Assembly (NCBI GenBank): GCA_030268105.1
Contig: BSDZ01000116.1
Location: forward strand, 558,001-622,000
Length of the DNA: 64,000 nucleotides
Source of the DNA: Volvox africanus
Taxonomy: Eukaryota > Chlorophyta > Chlorophyceae > Chlamydomonadales > Volvocaceae
Direction of reading: 5' to 3'
Shown in pieces: positions 62,018 to 64,000 of the stretch. The translations under genes were made by a program, and so were the position numbers. Numbering within the stretch: the first letter of the stretch is position 1; each line of letters opens with the position of its first letter. A model generated the notes under the pieces. It did no database searches. It saw nothing but the letters and a program-made list of their open reading frames with translations, and was not told the origin of the DNA.

Positions 62018-64000
62018 CTCCTATAAGCGTGTAGATATACGTTAGGGTGGAAGAGCACTCCGGGTTTTGATTCGAAGGTGGCGTAAGCGCATGCAAGTCC
62101 TCCAAAGGCGTCTAAATTTCATACACGTTAAATTAGCCTTTTATGTGGTGGATCGAAGTCTTCTCTTGAGTTTCTGGTTTGACATGGAGCAGTTAGGGTA
62201 GGCAAACGGGCCATACGTAAGTTTACACATTAGGGGCTTCTAAGGAAAAAGACAATGATTTGATATACATCGCCTTTCTGATGTAAGGTATAAGAATTCA
62301 TTTTGCCAACTGTATCGTCGTACTGCAGATAGGTCCTTGAAAATATTGTCACTTAGCGCATGAATTGCTTGAAATTTGTTACATATTCAAACTTTATATC
62401 TCCCTATTACTACATCGTGAATACAACCATTCGTCGGGGGATCAGGACGATGAGCTGTTAGCGCAGTTGAAGGTCAGAAGAAGAGCGGACGCCCAATAAA
62501 TGCCAGAGAAACCCCAACTTCGAGGAGAAGACTTCCCGAGGAGAAGGTACTTTTTTTCCGAACTGATATATAAGGTCGTGTGCGTATTGATGTGCTTGTG
62601 TGTGTCTGTTCGCGTGCTTATGTGGAAGGGCTTAGACTACGGAAGGATGCGCTGAAGGGCAGTTCCAGCGGAAAGCTGCAGGATGGACGTCCGTGGTTGT
62701 GACGTTAATAGTTGTCTGCGTAACTAAGTAGGTAATAATCCGATATCTGCCCTCCTGCTTACCTACCCTTCCTTGGCCTCTCTACCTGCCTACCAGTGTT
62801 TTTTACCGTTTTTGTGAGTCTGATTTTGGGTAAAGTTCCGGGTAAACCAAATTTTTTCCGTTACGATGGTTACAAACTCACAATGGCGAAAAAGGATAGG
62901 GGGCCTTTTGCGCCCCCTCAGAGCATGAAGCCCCTAGTACCACCTTGCCGCAGCTCTTGGAAGGTTCGCTTAATGGATGGCTCCCTCTCACTATTTGCTC
63001 TGTATGTCTGCACTTGTGGTTGCTGCTCACCACGTCACCAGGTGGAAAACTGGAAATGGTCTTAGTGTATGGACATGTGCTGAACTTCAAGAAGTCCTGG
63101 GCATACATGCACATGCGGAGGGCCATCAGGCTGGAGAACCCCACTGACCAGGTGGAACTGCTTGCCATTGACTATGAACTGACTTAATTAGCAAATTGCT
63201 CATTTGTCTTGGGAAGAGCAACAGCTTGGGGGGCCTTCTTATTGGCGTAAGTACATTCATACGTTTTCCGGGCAAAAGTGCCGCCTCTTCTGTGAAATCT
63301 ACCAGGCCTTTGGGCCCAGCGCCCCAGCAGTGGGAGGGGGACCTTGAACCAGGGCTAATATCTCGAAATTCTCTCAATACAATCGTTATATTCTATTAAA
63401 TGCAGATGATTTTGACGTATTTGGTCATACTCCCCATACACATCCCAGGACCGTACACCTCATATCATCCAACACAAGTTTAGGCTGGTCCCGACCAATT
63501 TTCCTGGTTACTGCTTCTGAAGTCCAAAATATGTTTTTGGTTCCGAAAAAGTAATTGGTCACTGAAAAAAACACTGCTGCCTACCGCCAACCCAAATAAA
63601 TGCAGCAAGCTCATCCAGCTTGCTGGGTGAAGGGCTTTCCGTGTTGCATCCAGACCAGGCTGCTGAGCTGCTGCATCTCCCACGCAGTTGGTCTGAAACA
63701 AAACATTTCCGGGTCAGCAGTACAAGGTTCTAGATTTCCAAGCGGTGACATGCTCATGCCAACTTAAAAGGCGGTCACCATGTGTAACCCAACGATCGTC
63801 TCCCATGACAGACAAGTGTCAGGGCGGTACGCATATCTGTTGGACCACAAGTTGCTTACAAATTGCATAAAAAAACATTCCACATCGCAAACTACCTGCA
63901 GCACCCATGTTTTTATGATTCAGAGCTTAAGCATTTATGAAATAAATAGGGCGGCGCTTGAAAGCCCTCTCCTCAGTATGGTGACCCGCCACACTGATCT
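62018..64000. other. Upstream region of the NLR-like gene
   Basis: No gene is firmly supported. A plus-strand frame ending at 63187 (LVYGHVLNFKKSWAYMHMRR, then stop) and a minus-strand frame at 63480-63701 are weakly protein-like and may be transposon debris. The 200 bp before the ATG have no obvious TATA box. Confidence 0.4.

Overview
The window looks like nuclear DNA of a multicellular volvocine green alga, most like Volvox. The signs are GC-rich third codon positions, many short exons with long introns, proteins full of Gln, Ala, Gly and Ser runs, AC/GT microsatellites in introns, and TGTAA poly(A) signals. All gene models below were built by hand, by reading open frames on both strands and joining them at splice sites with matching phase. 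No database search was run.

Layout. (1) About 7.7 kb to beyond the left edge, minus strand: an 8-exon low-complexity protein of at least 1,990 codons, function unknown. (2) 7.7-10.7 kb: no gene found. (3) 20.05-10.74 kb, minus: a 9-exon bromodomain protein of 1,663 aa with a Cys-rich motif, coiled coils and a polyQ tail. (4) 20.5-23.0 kb, plus and divergent from it: a 7-exon, 208-aa protein that resembles DUF4864 proteins and uses one GC-AG intron. (5) 24.6-24.1 kb, minus: a 101-aa protein with a C-terminal membrane segment. (6) 26.0-25.4 kb, minus: peptidyl-tRNA hydrolase 2. (7) 26.5-30.1 kb, plus and divergent from it: a circularly permuted YlqF/RbgA-type GTPase of 589 aa. (8) 30.8-34.2 kb: AT-rich DNA that includes decayed bacterial fragments (fumC, trpS, a YchF-like GTPase) and a relic Rho-independent terminator. 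(9) 34.6-43.4 kb, plus: a giant low-complexity protein of about 2,540 aa. (10) 43.4-47.1 kb: no gene found, but with microsatellites and a 203-bp tandem duplication. (11) 62.0-47.1 kb, minus: an about 27-exon, 1,823-aa NLR-like protein. Its order is N-terminal acylation motif, Ala-rich coiled coil, all-helical domain, Trp-rich block, NB-ARC ATPase, then a long TPR array. (12) 62.0-64.0 kb: its upstream region.

The most striking locus is the NLR-like gene. It has the layout of a signal-transducing immune or cell-death receptor in a green alga: membrane anchor, helical bundle, nucleotide switch and TPR sensor. The second is the patch of bacterial DNA, where part of a trpS gene runs in frame into part of a fumC gene. 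PTH2 and the RbgA-like GTPase, both linked to translation or ribosomes, are divergent with about 476 bp between start codons. The bromodomain gene and the DUF4864-like gene are divergent with about 460 bp between them.
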